DNA of 32,225 nt from Pseudomonadota bacterium (GCA_021324135.1 JAJPJO010000570.1:1-32225), one strand, 5' to 3'. Positions 23,324 to 31,812 are shown, numbered from the stretch's first letter. Notes: generated from the letters alone by a model not told the origin. Made by a program: numbers and translations.

Positions 23324-24763
23324 TCACCGCCCCTGGTGGCGCCCAGCAATTATTCTCTGAAATGAGCGTTCGGCGAGTTCCTCTTTAGTCAAACCTATTG
23401 CAACAAGCTCCTTCTCGCCAATAGCACCGCAATTCAATGCCATCAAAAAATAGTTTAGCAATCCTTGAGCAGTAGCGGCATCATCGAAATTGTTGCCGAC
23501 CAGATTCGCCTGGGCAGCCTTGTTGAGAAAGGCATTAAGCCTGAGCGAGGCAGCCTCCAGACTCTGCAGAAAGAAAGCGTAGCATGCCGCAAAGCGCGCC
23601 GGCAATTGCGCCGGGTGCAGGTCCCAGCCCTGGTAAAAGCCGTTTGTCATCGAGCGATAAACATTTCGATAATGGATGCGCCAGGCTTCATGAACTCTGC
23701 CACTGCCGCCATCTTCACCAGCGATGGGAAGGATGGTGGTCGCCCCGTCCGACAGCCAAATACCCGTGCCCGCAAACGCCATTTTCATCGTATTCCTGGC
23801 GAAATCACAGAGATTGTGGTCGGTTGTTTGATGAGCGGCGCTGATACCGCATTCGGCGGTGAAATCATAGGTTCCGAAATGCGCACCCCTGATGCGGTTT
23901 CCGCCTGACTCAGCCAGTTCCTCGACCATTCTGATTGCCGATGCCGTTTCAATCATCAGCTCAATTTTGATCGAGCCGCTTCTCAAGCGCTTTTTCTCCT
24001 CAAGGATGCTCAGAAGATTGCATAACGCCCGGACTTGCTCCGGGATCGCAACCTTCGGAAGCGTGACTACGAAATTATCGGGAAGAGCATTGCCGGACCG
24101 ATCAAGCAGATTGGCAATGAAGACATCGAGGGTTCGCAAACTGCGCCGCTTACTTTCTTGGCTAAACGGTTTGATGCGAATGCCGAAGAATGGAGGCAAC
24201 TTCTGAAGCTTCATCGCCTCTGCCGTCTCCGCGGCGCAGCGCTCTGCATCCGCATCTTCTTCGCCTTCGCTTCGATAGCCGTAGCCGTCCTCGAAATCGA
24301 TGCGAAAGTCCTCGATGGGCTCGCGCTTCAACTTCTCGATCACCCGGGAGTAAACGGCCAGAGGCAGACATTCCTGAGGAGCTGCCCCGGCCCCTTTCGC
24401 AAGTTCCTCGACCTCTTTTCTCGACGCCGCCAGGCTTTCATACCCCGGCAATTCAAGCACTTCGGCAAACTCCTGGAAGCTCGGCGCATGAGCTGCCATC
24501 GACTTCAACGCCAGCTGACCCAATTTCTCAATGGTTCCCGACTTGAACAAGTGAGCGCCACCATATACGGTGTGAACCGGTTGCCTCTCAGTTCGCTCGC
24601 CGGGGAAGCGATTCGCCAACATCGCGTTTGCCTTTTCAAGCTCCGCCAGTATTGATACTGCCTTTTCATCGCCGAAAAAAATCAGCTCATCATCTTCATC
24701 ACGGCTCTGATCGCCCGCGTGCACTGAGCCGTTCGCAGCCCCATCGTTGCGCGGCTCAGACAT
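23324..24763 (-). CDS. HpcH/HpaI-type lyase or aldolase (DUF6986-like)
   Basis: This 479-residue protein matches the PEP/pyruvate-binding TIM-barrel superfamily that includes citrate lyase beta and HpcH/HpaI aldolases, most closely the large DUF6986-type group. Metal ligands are recognisable: Glu272 in KIELMIETASAIRMVEEL and Asp300 in GAHFGTYDFTAECG; the barrel also has DFEDGYGYR (156-163) and LPKVAIPEQV. Known relatives cleave or form C-C bonds using pyruvate, acetyl-CoA or similar. The ATG at 24763 is chosen because it overlaps the end of the upstream kinase gene by 8 nt, which couples translation; an ATG 15 nt upstream is possible, and the longer N-terminal extension is out of character (His/Gln run) and overlaps the kinase gene. 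Neighbours suggest 2-keto-3-deoxy acid chemistry; the substrate is unknown. Confidence 0.8.
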   Translation of the reverse strand: MSEPRNDGAANGSVHAGDQSRDEDDELIFFGDEKAVSILAELEKANAMLANRFPGERTERQPVHTVYGGAHLFKSGTIEKLGQLALKSMAAHAPSFQEFAEVLELPGYESLAASRKEVEELAKGAGAAPQECLPLAVYSRVIEKLKREPIEDFRIDFEDGYGYRSEGEEDADAERCAAETAEAMKLQKLPPFFGIRIKPFSQESKRRSLRTLDVFIANLLDRSGNALPDNFVVTLPKVAIPEQVRALCNLLSILEEKKRLRSGSIKIELMIETASAIRMVEELAESGGNRIRGAHFGTYDFTAECGISAAHQTTDHNLCDFARNTMKMAFAGTGIWLSDGATTILPIAGEDGGSGRVHEAWRIHYRNVYRSMTNGFYQGWDLHPAQLPARFAACYAFFLQSLEAASLRLNAFLNKAAQANLVGNNFDDAATAQGLLNYFLMALNCGAIGEKELVAIGLTKEELAERSFQRIIAGRHQGR

Positions 24764-25400
24764 AGTTTCCGCTTCCATCCAGAGGCTTTTCCGATGATAA
24801 CGATGATGATGTTGTTGTTGCTGCTGAGTTATTTGCGGCTGCGGCGTTTCTGTAAGTGCGCTTGAGTAAATCGAACTCGTCAGGCGTGCTTGAGAACGGC
24901 TGCACGATGGTGACAAACTTGTCGACCAATTCTTTGTACGCCGGCAACAATTCGAGTATGAGCTTATGACGCTCATATACCAGTTGCTCCGGGGTGTAGC
25001 GCTGCGACGAACGCCGCTTGACGCGGCGGATTGCCTCTTCCGGAGTGCACTCGATGTAATGCATCTCGACGATGTAACCTTTGGATTGCACATCGCGAAT
25101 CAAATCGAGATGCAGCCTGGATGAGGCGCTGTGGTCGAACAGAATATCGCGTCCGCCCGAGACCAGTCCATGGAAAAGCTCGTAGCCGATTACTCTTGCC
25201 TGCAGTTCCCAGCGCTCGAACGCCTGCTGCAAACCAAGCCTCGACTTATCGATTTGATAGCCCGGCAGTTGCTCCATGACGGCGTCGAACTGCAAGCAGG
25301 CGAGGTCTCGTCTCACCTTGTGCAAAGCATTTGCGTAAGTGGTTTTTCCGGCACCGGGTATGCCGCAAAGATGAATCAATGTCGGTCTGATCATATCCAC
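24756..25400 (-). CDS. P-loop small-molecule kinase (AAA_33/zeta-toxin-like fold)
   Basis: A 214-residue protein with a Walker A motif GIPGAGKT (residues 13-20), a Walker B-like strand DILFDHSA and a lid-like Arg cluster (RRVKRRSSQRY), typical of the AAA_33 group, which phosphorylates sugars, nucleosides or polynucleotide ends. It is soluble. The C-terminal 35 residues are Ser/Thr/Ala-rich and probably disordered. The first start is GTG, whose G overlaps the last base of the TAG stop of the upstream phosphatase-like gene; an ATG two codons later is an equal candidate. It overlaps the downstream lyase by 8 nt. Tight coupling on both sides supports a role in the same pathway, possibly phosphorylating a sugar acid. 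Toxin activity is unlikely because no antitoxin gene is adjacent. Confidence 0.82.
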   Translation of the reverse strand: MDMIRPTLIHLCGIPGAGKTTYANALHKVRRDLACLQFDAVMEQLPGYQIDKSRLGLQQAFERWELQARVIGYELFHGLVSGGRDILFDHSASSRLHLDLIRDVQSKGYIVEMHYIECTPEEAIRRVKRRSSQRYTPEQLVYERHKLILELLPAYKELVDKFVTIVQPFSSTPDEFDLLKRTYRNAAAANNSAATTTSSSLSSEKPLDGSGNYV

Positions 25401-26044
25401 TAACCTATAAAATCCCGCAATTTACCCGGTTCCTCGTTCCACAAACAAAGCTCGAATCCCTTTCCGTTCCTCTGGAGCAGACAAACCTTGCCTGTACCGA
25501 CCTTGAAAGAGCGCGATTGCAAGCGCTTTTCAAATTCACCATCAATCAAATCGAGAAAGTAACGTAACTTACCGTTGCTGCTTACGATGAGAACGGTGGC
25601 GTCCTGAGCGTGTTTCCCCTCAATCTCTTTGATCAGATTGCAAACATCGGCACGCACGGCCATCTCGCTGCCCGACCATCCGCAGTTGCCGGGCCAGGCG
25701 CTTTTCTCGATCCAATCACGCAAACATTGCTCGCCGAATTTTTCTCTGATCTCGTCATCAGACAAGCCGGACCACTGCCCGTAATCAAGCTCCGTCAGCC
25801 GCTCATCAATAATCAGGTTAGGTCGCGAACGTGCTTTTTTGATGGCGATTTCGGCAAATTCCTTCGTCCGTTTCAAGGGAGCGGAATAAACCGCATCTAT
25901 CGATTGCTGGGACAACACATCGGCGAGACGCTCCGCTTGTGCCACGCCCTGCTCAACAAGAGGCAAATCGTTTTTCCCGCCAACGTAAAAGACTTTGTCT
26001 CCGGGCCGAAAAGTGTTGCCATGGCGTGCCAGAATCAATTTCAT
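25400..26044 (-). CDS. Histidine-phosphatase-fold protein with altered active site
   Basis: A 214-residue protein of the phosphoglycerate-mutase-like superfamily. The N-terminal catalytic motif is present: LARHGNT with His8. Arg59 (SAPLKRTKEFAEIA) and Glu85 (ELDYGQWSG) fit the usual phosphate pocket. The second catalytic histidine, normally in a VVSHG motif, is replaced: the segment reads VLIVSSNGKLRYFL, with Asn157 at the His position. Activity may be reduced, altered or lost. It begins 12 nt after the cytidylyltransferase-like gene, with GAGGTG upstream, and its stop overlaps the kinase start by 1 nt. In KDO-type pathways a phosphatase removes the 8-phosphate before CMP activation, so a dephosphorylating or substrate-binding role would fit the context. 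Confidence 0.85.
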   Translation of the reverse strand: MKLILARHGNTFRPGDKVFYVGGKNDLPLVEQGVAQAERLADVLSQQSIDAVYSAPLKRTKEFAEIAIKKARSRPNLIIDERLTELDYGQWSGLSDDEIREKFGEQCLRDWIEKSAWPGNCGWSGSEMAVRADVCNLIKEIEGKHAQDATVLIVSSNGKLRYFLDLIDGEFEKRLQSRSFKVGTGKVCLLQRNGKGFELCLWNEEPGKLRDFIG

Positions 26045-26056
26045 GGTGGCATCACC

Positions 26057-26857
26057 TCATCGCTTCGCCAGATCAAAGAGCTCGCCCTGAGCCGCGATAA
26101 TCTGCTCCACTCTGGCAACATCATCGGGACTGTCGACGGACCAATGCGTTCGTCCTTTATAATCGACCGGAACGATGCGAATCGGAATGCCGTTTTCCAG
26201 GGCCCGAAGCTGCTCCAGCCCCTCCGCCTTCTCCAGGGGCCCGGCCGGCAGCTCGAGATATTCTTTCAGCGCAGCCCAGGTATAACCGTACAATCCGATA
26301 TGGCGATAGAACGGGATCTCCGCTCCAGCAGACGATTCCTGGCGAAGAAAGGGAACAGGCGACTTGGAGAAATAGAGGGCGTTGTAACGCTTGTCGAAGA
26401 CCACCATGGTACCGCCTACGATACCACGCTTCTTCTGCTCGACCATATCGTTATACTGCTGCATCGTCATTCGCGTAGCCGGCGTGGCAATTCTGATGCT
26501 CCTGTCGGAACGCATGGCCTTGATCAGATCGCTCAATATCCAGGGCGGTGTCAGAACGGCATCGCCCTGCAGGTTCAAAACAATATCGGGCTCTGCGCCT
26601 AGTTGGCTCAGAGCCTCGTAAACACGCTCGGTCCCGTTGGCGCAATCATGACTGGTCCGCACCGCCTCAGCCCCAAAACGGCGCGCCAGATCTTCGATAC
26701 GCTCGTCATCCGTGGCGATGATCACCTGATCTGCAGCCGCTTGCCTGGCTATGCGCCAGGTTCTCTCCAGCATGGGCATGCCATTGATTAGCGCCGTTGG
26801 CTTGCCCGGGAAGCGGGAAGAGCCGTAGCGGGCAGGTATAACTATGACTGATTTCAT
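26057..26857 (-). CDS. CMP-KDO-synthetase-like cytidylyltransferase
   Basis: This 266-residue protein resembles KdsB, which couples CTP to 3-deoxy-manno-octulosonate for lipopolysaccharide. Visible are the nucleotide-binding start VIVIPARYGSSRFPGKP, DERIEDLARRFG, CANGTERVYEA and the C-terminal HWSVDSPDDVARVE, which matches the metal-binding DTPED motif. The usual QGDEPLI segment reads QGDAVLT, so one acidic residue is missing and substrate specificity may differ. The ATG at 26857 is chosen by homology; a longer start at 26932 would add 25 residues with no family support. The ribosome binding site is weak. It opens a five-gene block with a phosphatase-fold protein, a P-loop kinase and a lyase. 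Classical kdsB is usually apart from such genes, so the product may be another CMP-linked acid. Symbol left empty for that reason. Confidence 0.82.
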   Translation of the reverse strand: MKSVIVIPARYGSSRFPGKPTALINGMPMLERTWRIARQAAADQVIIATDDERIEDLARRFGAEAVRTSHDCANGTERVYEALSQLGAEPDIVLNLQGDAVLTPPWILSDLIKAMRSDRSIRIATPATRMTMQQYNDMVEQKKRGIVGGTMVVFDKRYNALYFSKSPVPFLRQESSAGAEIPFYRHIGLYGYTWAALKEYLELPAGPLEKAEGLEQLRALENGIPIRIVPVDYKGRTHWSVDSPDDVARVEQIIAAQGELFDLAKR

Positions 26858-26967
26858 GTTCGTCGATGCCCATAGCCGTTGCGAAACGACAATGGTAGCA
26901 GCAGCCCCGGCAACAAACCTTATCTGCATCACTTTTTTGCATCCAAATCATTCACGGAGCCGCCGGC

Positions 26968-28233
26968 TCATGCCTGGATCGTCCCGAGCATCTGCTTGGC
27001 GCGCGAATCGTTTTTCCAGAGAACAGTATCAATCATGTAATGGTGGGTGGACAGGAACAAGTATGCGGTCAGAAAAAAGAAAGTCGGGCTGATGCTGCGC
27101 GCCACTCCTGTGTGATCGACGGCCAGGGGAACGCCGATGAATGCCATGTAACCGGCCGCAATAAGCAGAACCGTGAGAAGGCACAGATAAAGGGGAGGCA
27201 AGAGCCGGTGCCGTTTCACCTGTTTGGCGACCAGCGGATCGAAGCCGGCGCCCTCGACCCGGTAGGCAAAGTAAAGATACTGCGCGCCGTGGGCAATCGG
27301 CACAACCCATCCTTGACAGCCAAAAGGTTGGCAAAATGGCTGCAGCCAGACCCAGACGGATACCACAGGCAGCACCGCTAGCAGTGGCGGAAGCGATTTC
27401 TTGTCCTGGTAAACAGGAATTATTATATGGGTAAAAAGCAGGACGATGCTTGCCGCAAACACCAGATAGGAAGCGACGCACAACCACTCTGGAAATCGAG
27501 CCGGATGGTAGGCGAATGAGCCGGTATTGATCATGGCGAAGAAGGTGTAGCCGGACAGAAGGTTCATAAACCAGAGAGCGTACATGTTGGCGCGCAAGAT
27601 GCGTTTCTGCTGCGCTGATAGAACATAACCGGCTTCCTGCCCGCAGGCGACGGCAACACCAAATGCCTGGAAACAAAAGTGATGCCCCGACATTATGATC
27701 TGCATCACCAACAACGCCGCCAGCAAAATATGGCCGCAACCGGGATAAGAACTCAGGTTCAAGTTCATGCCCAAGCTTGCCAGACACTGGTTCATCTCAA
27801 GGAGACAGGGAACCTGGACAAGCGGAACGTTCCATGTAAGCAGGCACAGCCCAAGGAAAGAGAGAAAGGAGAGAGGATAGATCAGCAAGGGCCATTTATG
27901 GCGCAAAATAAATCCGGCGCCCTGCTGGAAAGCAAACTTGTAGGAGAAAACGAAGTGCGGGTAACTGAGCACCAGCACGAAAAACAAGGTCGATGTAGCG
28001 GCCTGCTGCAAGAGACAGCGGACGCCGTCATTCATTATGAAAGCAGGCGACCGCAAAACGAGCAGCACCAAAATTAGTATCAGGCTGCCCCCGCCGAGCA
28101 TGAGAAATGCCACCGTGTATGATGCCATTTTCCTGGCCACAAGCGGTACGCCCTGATCGAAAATGCCTTGCTTGGCGGCGGTTTGCGCAGCATCCGCCTG
28201 CCGGATATCGATCGGCACAGAATTGCCTTGCAA
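26968..28233 (-). CDS. Polytopic membrane protein with His motifs
   Basis: A protein of about 421 residues with 10-12 hydrophobic helices. Conserved-looking histidines lie at helix ends: SYPHFVFSY, MSGHHFCFQAFG, and near the C-terminus STHHYMIDTVLWKND, which is the most enzyme-like part. Membrane enzymes with di-iron or haem sites use such clusters; some carotenoid-cleaving and desaturase-type families look similar, but I cannot assign one. The start is uncertain: TTG at 28233 has GAGGT at good distance and is preferred, whereas a TTG 13 codons upstream overlaps the previous gene and has no binding site. It follows the TPR gene closely and is the last gene before a gap of about 110 nt, so it may belong to the pilus-type operon rather than the CMP-sugar block. 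Confidence 0.65.
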   Translation of the reverse strand: MQGNSVPIDIRQADAAQTAAKQGIFDQGVPLVARKMASYTVAFLMLGGGSLILILVLLVLRSPAFIMNDGVRCLLQQAATSTLFFVLVLSYPHFVFSYKFAFQQGAGFILRHKWPLLIYPLSFLSFLGLCLLTWNVPLVQVPCLLEMNQCLASLGMNLNLSSYPGCGHILLAALLVMQIIMSGHHFCFQAFGVAVACGQEAGYVLSAQQKRILRANMYALWFMNLLSGYTFFAMINTGSFAYHPARFPEWLCVASYLVFAASIVLLFTHIIIPVYQDKKSLPPLLAVLPVVSVWVWLQPFCQPFGCQGWVVPIAHGAQYLYFAYRVEGAGFDPLVAKQVKRHRLLPPLYLCLLTVLLIAAGYMAFIGVPLAVDHTGVARSISPTFFFLTAYLFLSTHHYMIDTVLWKNDSRAKQMLGTIQA

Positions 28234-28250
28234 ACCGGTTACCTCGTGGC

Positions 28251-28790
28251 TTAGTGCTTGTGATGCACACAAGGACGATTTTTGGCGATCATGGCGGCCA
28301 TTGCTTCCATGCGCTTCTGCTCGCTCTCATAATATGAACGCTTGGTTTCTGACTGCGTTTTTCCCTCAGAGCAAAGATTGGCCGCGTCCTGATAGCGACT
28401 CATGATAATCATGGCCTGAATTGCCTTTGTGCGAAACAGGTCGTTTTTCGGTTCCTTTTCTACCGCCTGCTTGTACATATCGGCTGCCTGACCAGGCTCG
28501 CCCAGCTGTTCGGACGCCATAGCCTTCAAATACAAATCGATGCCCATCGGATCTCTTATGGTCTTCAGTTGGTCGAGCGCTTCTTGTGGGCGTTTGTTTT
28601 GAATCAAATTGAAGCAGTAATACCGCCGGGTAACGTTCGGATCGTTACTCCTGGTCGCAGTGGCGGTCTGAAGCTCCTTTTGTAAAACCGAATCGCCCGA
28701 GGTGTTTTCCTCGGCCGAGGCTGGGGAAGGGCAGCCGCAGAGTAAGCTGACAAGGATGGTTGCCGCAGTCAAAATTCTAGTTGAGAACAT
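28251..28790 (-). CDS. Exported TPR-like protein, possibly a lipoprotein
   Basis: A 179-residue protein beginning with a signal sequence (MFSTRILTAATILVSLLCGC) in which the Cys after LCG could be lipidated; the alternative is ordinary cleavage after PASA. The mature part carries at least three tetratricopeptide-like helical hairpins (for example YLKAMASEQLGEPGQAADMY and AVEKEPKNDLFRTKAIQAMI) and ends in a His-containing tail. The ATG at 28790 is chosen because AGGA lies 7 nt upstream and the signal peptide starts there. It overlaps the upstream TadE-like gene by 14 nt. TPR lipoproteins accompany Tad pilus operons (TadD-like), so a role in pilus or secretion assembly is plausible. Confidence 0.75.
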   Translation of the reverse strand: MFSTRILTAATILVSLLCGCPSPASAEENTSGDSVLQKELQTATATRSNDPNVTRRYYCFNLIQNKRPQEALDQLKTIRDPMGIDLYLKAMASEQLGEPGQAADMYKQAVEKEPKNDLFRTKAIQAMIIMSRYQDAANLCSEGKTQSETKRSYYESEQKRMEAMAAMIAKNRPCVHHKH

Positions 28791-29247
28791 ATTTAGTCCT
28801 GATGATCGGGCTTGTGTAAGTCTGGCTGAATGTAAACTGGTTGGTGAATGACGAGCCGAAGAAATAAATTGGCGCCGGAAGAGTAACAACGACGGATGTG
28901 GTCGCTTGAACGTAAGGCGTTTGCCCGGGCGGCGGATTGCCTCCGAAATCTTGATATGTCAGTCCGTTCACCAGTTGAATCGGACTGACGAAATTGCCGT
29001 CTGTCGTATGCATTTTCAGCTCCGCCTGAGCGAATTGCAAGGCTTGAGCATATGTCGGTTGCTTGGCCGCAGCCCTGACTACGTCCCGGCAAGCCTTGTC
29101 ATTGACCGAACAGCCAAAAATCAACAAGCATATGTTCACCGTCAACACCGCCATCAGGACGATGAGAAACGCCGAAATCGCCACCTCTACGAAGCTCAAT
29201 CCCTGAGCCCGACGTGCTTTGCTGAGAGGTTTGTCTGCCATCTTCAT
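28777..29247 (-). CDS. TadE-like pseudopilin-type protein 2
   Basis: A 156-residue protein with a short charged N-terminus (KADKPLSKARRAQG-like), then SFVEVAISAFLIVLMAVLTVNICLLIFG, the hydrophobic segment typical of TadE, which anchors minor pilins of Flp/Tad systems. The C-terminal 100 residues are polar, beta-rich and Gln/Thr/Tyr-rich and would be outside the membrane. It overlaps the previous TadE-like gene by 4 nt (ATGA) and the next TPR gene by 14 nt, so all are coupled. No Tad ATPase (TadA), TadB/C or secretin is in the window; these may be elsewhere. Confidence 0.75.
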   Translation of the reverse strand: MKMADKPLSKARRAQGLSFVEVAISAFLIVLMAVLTVNICLLIFGCSVNDKACRDVVRAAAKQPTYAQALQFAQAELKMHTTDGNFVSPIQLVNGLTYQDFGGNPPPGQTPYVQATTSVVVTLPAPIYFFGSSFTNQFTFSQTYTSPIIRTKYVLN

Positions 29248-29786
29248 TGATTCAGTCCCTGTGGTACTTCACATGTGTACTGCGCTCTCACGACCACCGG
29301 ATATGGCCCGGTCAAGCCGGGCACATTGGCGCACAGTCCCATTGAGGACGGCACCAGAGGATCGATCTGGCCGCTCAACTCGACTTGAATGTCGTAAATG
29401 TTCGCCACCGTATCAGCGGCATTCGCCATCTTGGTATTAGCCGGATACTTCGTGGTCGTGCCGGAGAGCACGTTTGTCTCGAGAATATATGTGTTTACGG
29501 TGTTAAGCGTGATGCCGCTGAAGGCGTTGGAGGCCTGAGCAGCCATCGAGTTTGCCGTGGTCACCGATGAGAGTCCCACGCTCGAGTCGGTTTGAAACGT
29601 CTGGCATTGCGCTGCTCTTTGAGCAGCCTCTCTGCAAGCGTTCCAGAAGAATCCAAAGCGGATCATTTCAGTAGCGGCGATCAAGAGACAAAAGCACATG
29701 ATCAAGATGATCCACAACGCTACAGGCATCTCGGCAATCGTCGTGCCCGAGCGGCGCCTTCTCCGTTTTTCCAAAGTCCCCTTCAT
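29244..29786 (-). CDS. TadE-like pseudopilin-type protein 1
   Basis: A 180-residue protein with a basic start (KRRRRRSG), the TadE signature TTIAEMPVALWIILIMCFCLL with the Glu after the small residues, and an extracytoplasmic domain of about 130 residues rich in Ser, Thr and Asn with three Cys (C53, C61 and a late C). It begins 4 nt after the TadG-like stop, with GGGG upstream as a weak binding site, and overlaps the second TadE-like gene by 4 nt. It probably contributes to a Flp/Tad-type pilus or related secretion structure. Confidence 0.78.
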   Translation of the reverse strand: MKGTLEKRRRRRSGTTIAEMPVALWIILIMCFCLLIAATEMIRFGFFWNACREAAQRAAQCQTFQTDSSVGLSSVTTANSMAAQASNAFSGITLNTVNTYILETNVLSGTTTKYPANTKMANAADTVANIYDIQVELSGQIDPLVPSSMGLCANVPGLTGPYPVVVRAQYTCEVPQGLNQ

Positions 29787-29790
29787 TGAG

Positions 29791-31812
29791 TTACCCCGCT
29801 AACAGACTCATCAGTTGGCGCACCAGGTTGTTGAAATTCCCCGTCAGCGCCTGGGTTGTGCCGGCAGCGTTTACAGGATTGCTCGTGGCGGCGTAGTTAT
29901 TGACATATAAGACGCCGCCGTTCCCAGCCGTATTCACCAGGCCACCAGGAACGGTATCACTAAACTGGGTCTGGAAAAAAGGAGTCATAGTGCCATTTTG
30001 ATCGAGAGCGACGACGAAAATCGGTATGCCTTTGCTGTGGCAACTCGTCGCTACGTTCATCGCATCGTTGAGAGCACCGGTGTTGTTAGCCGGCGAGGTG
30101 TAGACATTATTAGCCAGGTCGCGATCGGGCACTTTGTCTGTGACCACCACTATTGCCTTGAAGGACCCGCTCCTGGTATTCGGTCCGGTCAGGTTCTCAT
30201 AGGCCTGTTGCAAACCGGATGCCAAATTCGAGCCGCCATTTGGCACAAAGAGCGGCGCTCCGCCTCCGGCCGGACCGGCAACCGGCGGAGTCAACAATGT
30301 GTTTATGCTGCTGAAATTGTTGCTGTTCACATCCAGAGGAATCTGCGGCAGGGCGTAAGCGGTATTTCCGCCGGCATTGTAAGCCCATGAGACCGTCGGC
30401 GCCGTATTTGTATCCGTGGGTGATAAACCGGCGCGGTCGTTGAAGGCGATGAAGCAGAAGTGACAATCGCATGATTGCAATATCTTGGTCATGAAGCCCT
30501 GCATCGCGGTCTCCACCGATATTTTCGGCTGCAATTGCCGATAAGCCAGACACTGATATGCGTTTTGATAACCCGGCTGGCAATCGTTCTCGAGATTGAC
30601 ATCGACATGAACGTTTGGAGAGACGTTACCGTTTTCCATGTTGCCACGCGACGCCTCAACCAGATAACTGATGTTCTTCCATGGATAGTTACTGAACGCG
30701 CCCGGATCTTGATAGCCATTAAAAACGTTGTTCCCATCCAGGTTTACAACCAGATCGGTAAACATGGTCTGATCGGCGGTCCAGGGATTGTATGTGCCGC
30801 TACCCGTGTCGTAAACCGACGTATACCAGGCATATGCCGGCTGCTCCAGGTGCAAATTCGACAATTTGAAATCAACCCGATGCCACCACGGCACATGCTT
30901 GGAATAATCAGGGGCGCGATAAACCAGAGAGTGTTTGATATTTCCGGGTCCGACGTTTAACGGCAAACCGATGCCGCCGGAGCCGTTTGGCGCATCGCCC
31001 GGAGGACTGCCTGTGTCGGTAACGCCCCGGAGCGGAACCGTTTTGCCGTTAGGACCCGTCTCGCTGAATTCTTTGATGCAGTTGCTCTGGGTCGGATCAC
31101 CGGCAGCATCGAGATTGAGCGGCGGCAAGCCGTTGACCGGCGAGCCGAACGGATTTGGACAGGTCAACGATGAGATCGTGCCGCTCTGCGGATTGCCGCC
31201 CGGGTTGGGGATGTAATAGGCAATGGCGGGCACGGTCGGATCCCAATAGCGCCGCACCATGGTGGCGGGCGTTTGATCGTCCATGGCCCCATCGTTGCTG
31301 TAGACAATCGCCAGATCCATTGCCGGCAGGCCGGCCGTCGCCTCGGCTTGAACGGTGCAGACTTTTACGCCAATGGTTCCGAACCCTCCGGAAAAAAGCT
31401 GGTAGGTGTAGGCGCCATAGACGTGAAGAACATTGCCGTTGGGCGAAGGCTGGTGCGAAATCGGATCGTCGAATTCGTAGAAGACGCACACCTGCTGCGC
31501 ATTGGGTGTAAGTTGAGTCGGGCTGGCCACCACCACCACATTATTGGTGAGCGATTGACCCAAAATGGAGTTCATCTTCAAAACGTTCGTCGCCACATTT
31601 GAAGCTTCCTGCTGAGCCGCCGGCCCGTTCAGCGACGTTGATGCCATGGTGGCACCACCGGCAAGCGCGGCAAACTCGAGATCGTGCTTGAGCTGGTCGC
31701 GCGCAAGCAAGATGCAGCTTATTTCAAAAGCGACGAATCCAAGCGAGCCAACAACAAATACTGCGATTAATAGATTTAACGTCAGGGCTACCTGACCATA
31801 GGATCTGCGCAT
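29791..31812 (-). CDS. TadG-like membrane protein with degenerate VWA domain
   Basis: A 673-residue protein starting with the TadG-type anchor: RSYGQVAL, a hydrophobic helix (about 8-36) and the conserved-looking LARDQLKHDLEFAALAGG. The rest is extracytoplasmic and rich in Asn, Gly, Pro and Thr. A von Willebrand A-like fold is suggested by the strand MDLAIVYSNDGAMDD (about 165-179) and FKAIVVVTDKVPDRD near the C-terminus, but the metal site DxSxS is replaced by S-N-D-G-A, so metal-dependent adhesion is doubtful. GGAG lies 9 nt before the ATG. It is the first gene of the minus-strand run, followed 4 nt later by two TadE-like genes, which supports a role in a Tad-type pilus or surface adhesion. 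Confidence 0.8.
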   Translation of the reverse strand: MRRSYGQVALTLNLLIAVFVVGSLGFVAFEISCILLARDQLKHDLEFAALAGGATMASTSLNGPAAQQEASNVATNVLKMNSILGQSLTNNVVVVASPTQLTPNAQQVCVFYEFDDPISHQPSPNGNVLHVYGAYTYQLFSGGFGTIGVKVCTVQAEATAGLPAMDLAIVYSNDGAMDDQTPATMVRRYWDPTVPAIAYYIPNPGGNPQSGTISSLTCPNPFGSPVNGLPPLNLDAAGDPTQSNCIKEFSETGPNGKTVPLRGVTDTGSPPGDAPNGSGGIGLPLNVGPGNIKHSLVYRAPDYSKHVPWWHRVDFKLSNLHLEQPAYAWYTSVYDTGSGTYNPWTADQTMFTDLVVNLDGNNVFNGYQDPGAFSNYPWKNISYLVEASRGNMENGNVSPNVHVDVNLENDCQPGYQNAYQCLAYRQLQPKISVETAMQGFMTKILQSCDCHFCFIAFNDRAGLSPTDTNTAPTVSWAYNAGGNTAYALPQIPLDVNSNNFSSINTLLTPPVAGPAGGGAPLFVPNGGSNLASGLQQAYENLTGPNTRSGSFKAIVVVTDKVPDRDLANNVYTSPANNTGALNDAMNVATSCHSKGIPIFVVALDQNGTMTPFFQTQFSDTVPGGLVNTAGNGGVLYVNNYAATSNPVNAAGTTQALTGNFNNLVRQLMSLLAG

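Noticed and set aside
24764-25093. N-terminal extension of the lyase
   Set aside because: It overlaps most of the P-loop kinase 3' half and encodes Ser/Arg- and Gln/His-rich sequence with no family match.
24756-25400. Zeta-type toxin of a toxin-antitoxin pair
   Set aside because: The P-loop fold fits, but the gene is translationally coupled to metabolic genes on both sides and no small antitoxin gene lies next to it.
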